Positions 63,401 through 64,000 of a stretch of 64,000 nucleotides of DNA are shown here, one piece after another. Below the pieces are notes generated by a model, which saw only the letters and a list, made by a program, of their open reading frames with translations, was not told the DNA's origin and did not search any database. Position numbers and translations under genes: made by a program. Origin of the DNA: Flavivirga amylovorans (GTDB lineage Bacteria; Bacteroidota; Bacteroidia; Flavobacteriales; Flavobacteriaceae); assembly GCF_030540875.1 (NCBI RefSeq), contig NZ_JAUOEM010000003.1, forward strand, positions 248,001 to 312,000, in the 5' to 3' direction. Position 1 is the stretch's first letter. The number at the start of each line of letters is the position of its first letter.

Positions 63401-64000
63401 CTCATCTTGATCATCAAAATCACAGGATTGTACATTGTTATCTGCAGGATTGGTAAATGAGATATCTGTTGGCGCTGTTAAATTAAAATCAGCAGTAATA
63501 GTATTAATTGTTTCACAAAGATCAGTGATCGTCCAAGTAACCGTAGTTGTGCCACCATCACATAAAACAGGAGCAGACACTGAAGTACTGTTATTGGAAA
63601 GGACAGGTGTACAACCATTGGTAGGAGCAATAGCAGCAGATTGAGCGATAACCCAATTATCAAATGCTGTATTTACCTCTGTTTGATTATCAAAATCACA
63701 AGATTGTACATTGTTATCTGCAGGATTTGTAAACGAGATTGCAGTCGGCAGAGTCAAATTAAAATCAGCAGTAATATTAATTGTTTCGCAAAGATCAGTG
63801 ATCGTCCAAGTAACCGTTGTTGTACCACCATCACATAAAAGAGGAGCAGACACTGAAGTGCTGTTATTAGAAAGCACAGGAGAACAGCCATTAGAAATAG
63901 TAATAGCAGCAGATTGAGCGACAACCCAATTATCAAATGCGGTATTTAGCTCATTTTGATCATCAAAATCACAGGATTGAACGGTATTATCTGTAGGATT
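60464..64000 (-). CDS. giant repetitive adhesin with type B T9SS sorting domain (5' part outside window)
   Basis: The C-terminal 1178 residues of a large surface protein; the frame stays open to base 64000, so the start lies beyond the right edge. From the N-terminal side: about seven modules of roughly 90 residues (SCDFDNQTEVNTAFDNWVIA, LCDGGTTTVTWTITDLCETI), the first three nearly identical; then five to six HYR-like modules of about 80 residues (ATDNCGTATVTVEDERIDG, NNFTIRRTYTATDQCG); a linker; and a gliding-motility-associated C-terminal domain (about the last 110 residues; SKAVTPNGDLKNDFFYIS, IFNRWGALVFES, GTYYYIITLKD, PVYLGTK). This domain is a type B sorting signal. A SprB-like adhesin role is inferred. 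Confidence 0.92.
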   Translation of the reverse strand, partial: NPTDNTVQSCDFDDQNELNTAFDNWVVAQSAAITISNGCSPVLSNNSTSVSAPLLCDGGTTTVTWTITDLCETINITADFNLTLPTAISFTNPADNNVQSCDFDNQTEVNTAFDNWVIAQSAAIAPTNGCTPVLSNNSTSVSAPVLCDGGTTTVTWTITDLCETINTITADFNLTAPTDISFTNPADNNVQSCDFDDQDEVNTAFDNWVIAQSAAIAPTNGCTPVLSNNSASVSAPVLCDGGTTTVTWTITDFCETINTITADFNLTAPTDISFTNPANDTSIAAEFDDPDATIAQANLDADIAAWVAAQTAIIDGSITNGCAPVVTSDFTNQSITFCNSGSITITWTITDLCQTINVSANYTFTQPDGISFTNPSGNTANSCDFDNDDPTVAQANLDADIAAWVTAQTAVITGSLTGGSPTVSNDFTNQSIDLCTGGNLTVTWTIDDICETITPTATYSLTIPTVVTYTNPTDDSSDACEFGTTDLVASQANLDSDIATWVSNQTNTISGSILGGCSPTVTSDFLNQSIDFCTGGAITITWTVEDLCGITTQTATYTFTQPTSAVFDQSTLPADLTVECDLLAPAEILTASNSCGNIDVAFTEARTDGDCPNRYSLLRTWTATNICGIVTTHTQTVTVTDNTPPVLTLPANQTAECSDDLSPIAFGSATATDNCDANPTITFSDVRADGSCPGTFTITRTWKAVDACGNEITADQTISTSDTTAPEFVQTTLPGNIAIECGSNVPVPEDLDATDNCGTATVTVEDERIDGNCANNFTIRRTYTATDQCGLTNTHIQTIIVEDKTPPVFEQVTLPQANITAECDAIPNAETLTATDNCGTATVIVTDARTDGDCPNNYTIARTWTATDECGLITTHTQVITVQDTKAPVPASTFEDVLNVSCTDIPDAPELTFTDNCSTNITVLFNETNSYQENVFADYEIVRTWIVRDECNNEETYTQTLQVALDEIITDLSAPDWCYDEGAINMNNLLPSDLNTNGTWELLEGDPVATLNGSIFDPSNLELSADFLPESGGIDYRFRYTTTDNGCISITEVIMNVHADCVVLPCGENDITISKAVTPNGDLKNDFFYISGIDLCGFTAEIKIFNRWGALVFESNAYPLTKEFDQYNSPPAGSWEGTAHKSSIGGAGQVPNGTYYYIITLKDSGLNPITGPVYLGTK
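63160..64000 (-). repeat. tandem DNA repeats of about 276 bases in the adhesin gene
   Basis: Three full or partial copies follow one another; matching points at about 63419, 63695 and 63968 are spaced 276 and 273 bases (one codon lost in the last, NINITADF instead of NTITADF). Bases 63181-63456 and 63457-63732 differ at only scattered positions by eye. The array continues beyond the window edge. Such arrays may change copy number by slippage or recombination and are prone to assembly collapse. Confidence 0.9.

Noticed and set aside
63174-63936. Several open frames on both strands inside the adhesin repeats, recurring every 276 bases
   Set aside because: They recur with the repeat and are shadows of the same repeated DNA read in other frames; no start signal, family motif or signal peptide supports them.
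60464-64000. CRISPR or phage tail-fibre repeats
   Set aside because: The repeats are in-frame coding modules of about 92 residues with no spacer structure, no cas genes and a T9SS sorting domain at the C-terminus.

Overview
The window is about 64 kb of a low-GC chromosome from a member of the Flavobacteriia (Bacteroidota), probably family Flavobacteriaceae. The evidence is: type IX secretion genes (porQ, PorP/SprF, PorE-like OmpA proteins, a gliding-motility type C-terminal sorting domain); promoters of the Bacteroidota form TTG-N19/20-TAnnTTTG; few Shine-Dalgarno sites; many SPII lipoproteins; and families typical of the group (alpha/beta-fused 2-oxoacid dehydrogenase E1, YbiT-like ABC-F protein, AcpH, 7TM-AraC regulator). 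Most of the window is ordinary core genome, with one accessory-looking stretch at 16.9-23 kb. There are no tRNA, rRNA, CRISPR, IS or prophage genes.

Region by region. 1-4.2 kb is the histidine-utilisation operon hutH (cut by the window edge)-hutU-hutI; the last two overlap by one base. A decayed REP-like repeat follows, then a glutamine cyclotransferase lipoprotein and the 4.5S SRP RNA with a clear promoter and terminators. 5.7-12.1 kb holds an SDR oxidoreductase, a small lipoprotein, a cysteine-less thioredoxin-fold lipoprotein, an ABC-F protein with a possible 10-codon leader ORF, DUF3995, DUF2007 and a secreted protein. 12.2-16.9 kb has pheT with a PAP2 phosphatase, divergent from a TlpA-type thioredoxin lipoprotein.

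16.9-22.4 kb is the most accessory-looking part: a relic of a membrane AraC regulator, an NHL beta-propeller lipoprotein, an intact 7TM-AraC regulator, and an exported protein joining a repetitive beta-structure region to a TonB C-terminal domain. 22.6-34 kb is mainly on the minus strand: a methyltransferase with a small partner, a fused E1, a large M1-peptidase-like/outer-membrane-barrel fusion that has lost its zinc-site residues, a LOG-family protein and uvrA. 34-42 kb: small envelope proteins, gamma-glutamyltransferase with AcpH, glmM, an LpxL-like acyltransferase divergent from a rhomboid protease, with a REP-like element nested in a terminator after glmM.

42-52.9 kb is housekeeping: lon, porQ, cmk, a BON-LysM protein, rpsA (with a structured leader), then the tight array pyrR-pyrB-unknown-DUF3291-rnz. 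52.9-55.3 kb carries a tandem duplication of a 139-residue protein, pdxH and a CAP-domain lipoprotein. 55.5-64 kb is a minus-strand type IX secretion cassette: a giant repetitive adhesin with a type B sorting domain (running off the right edge), its PorP/SprF-like partner, and two tandem PorE-like TPR/propeller/CRD/OmpA proteins. In this family SprF-like proteins are needed to secrete and tether type B substrates, so the four genes probably form one surface-adhesin export and anchoring unit.

The observations most worth following are the M1-like pseudo-peptidase barrel, the AraC-relic/NHL/AraC/TonB-fusion locus, an ATTTyGTCGA motif shared upstream of three exported-protein genes, the half-degenerate ABC-F protein with its leader ORF, and the adhesin cassette with duplicated PorE-like subunits. 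No wholly new defence or mobile system is evident.
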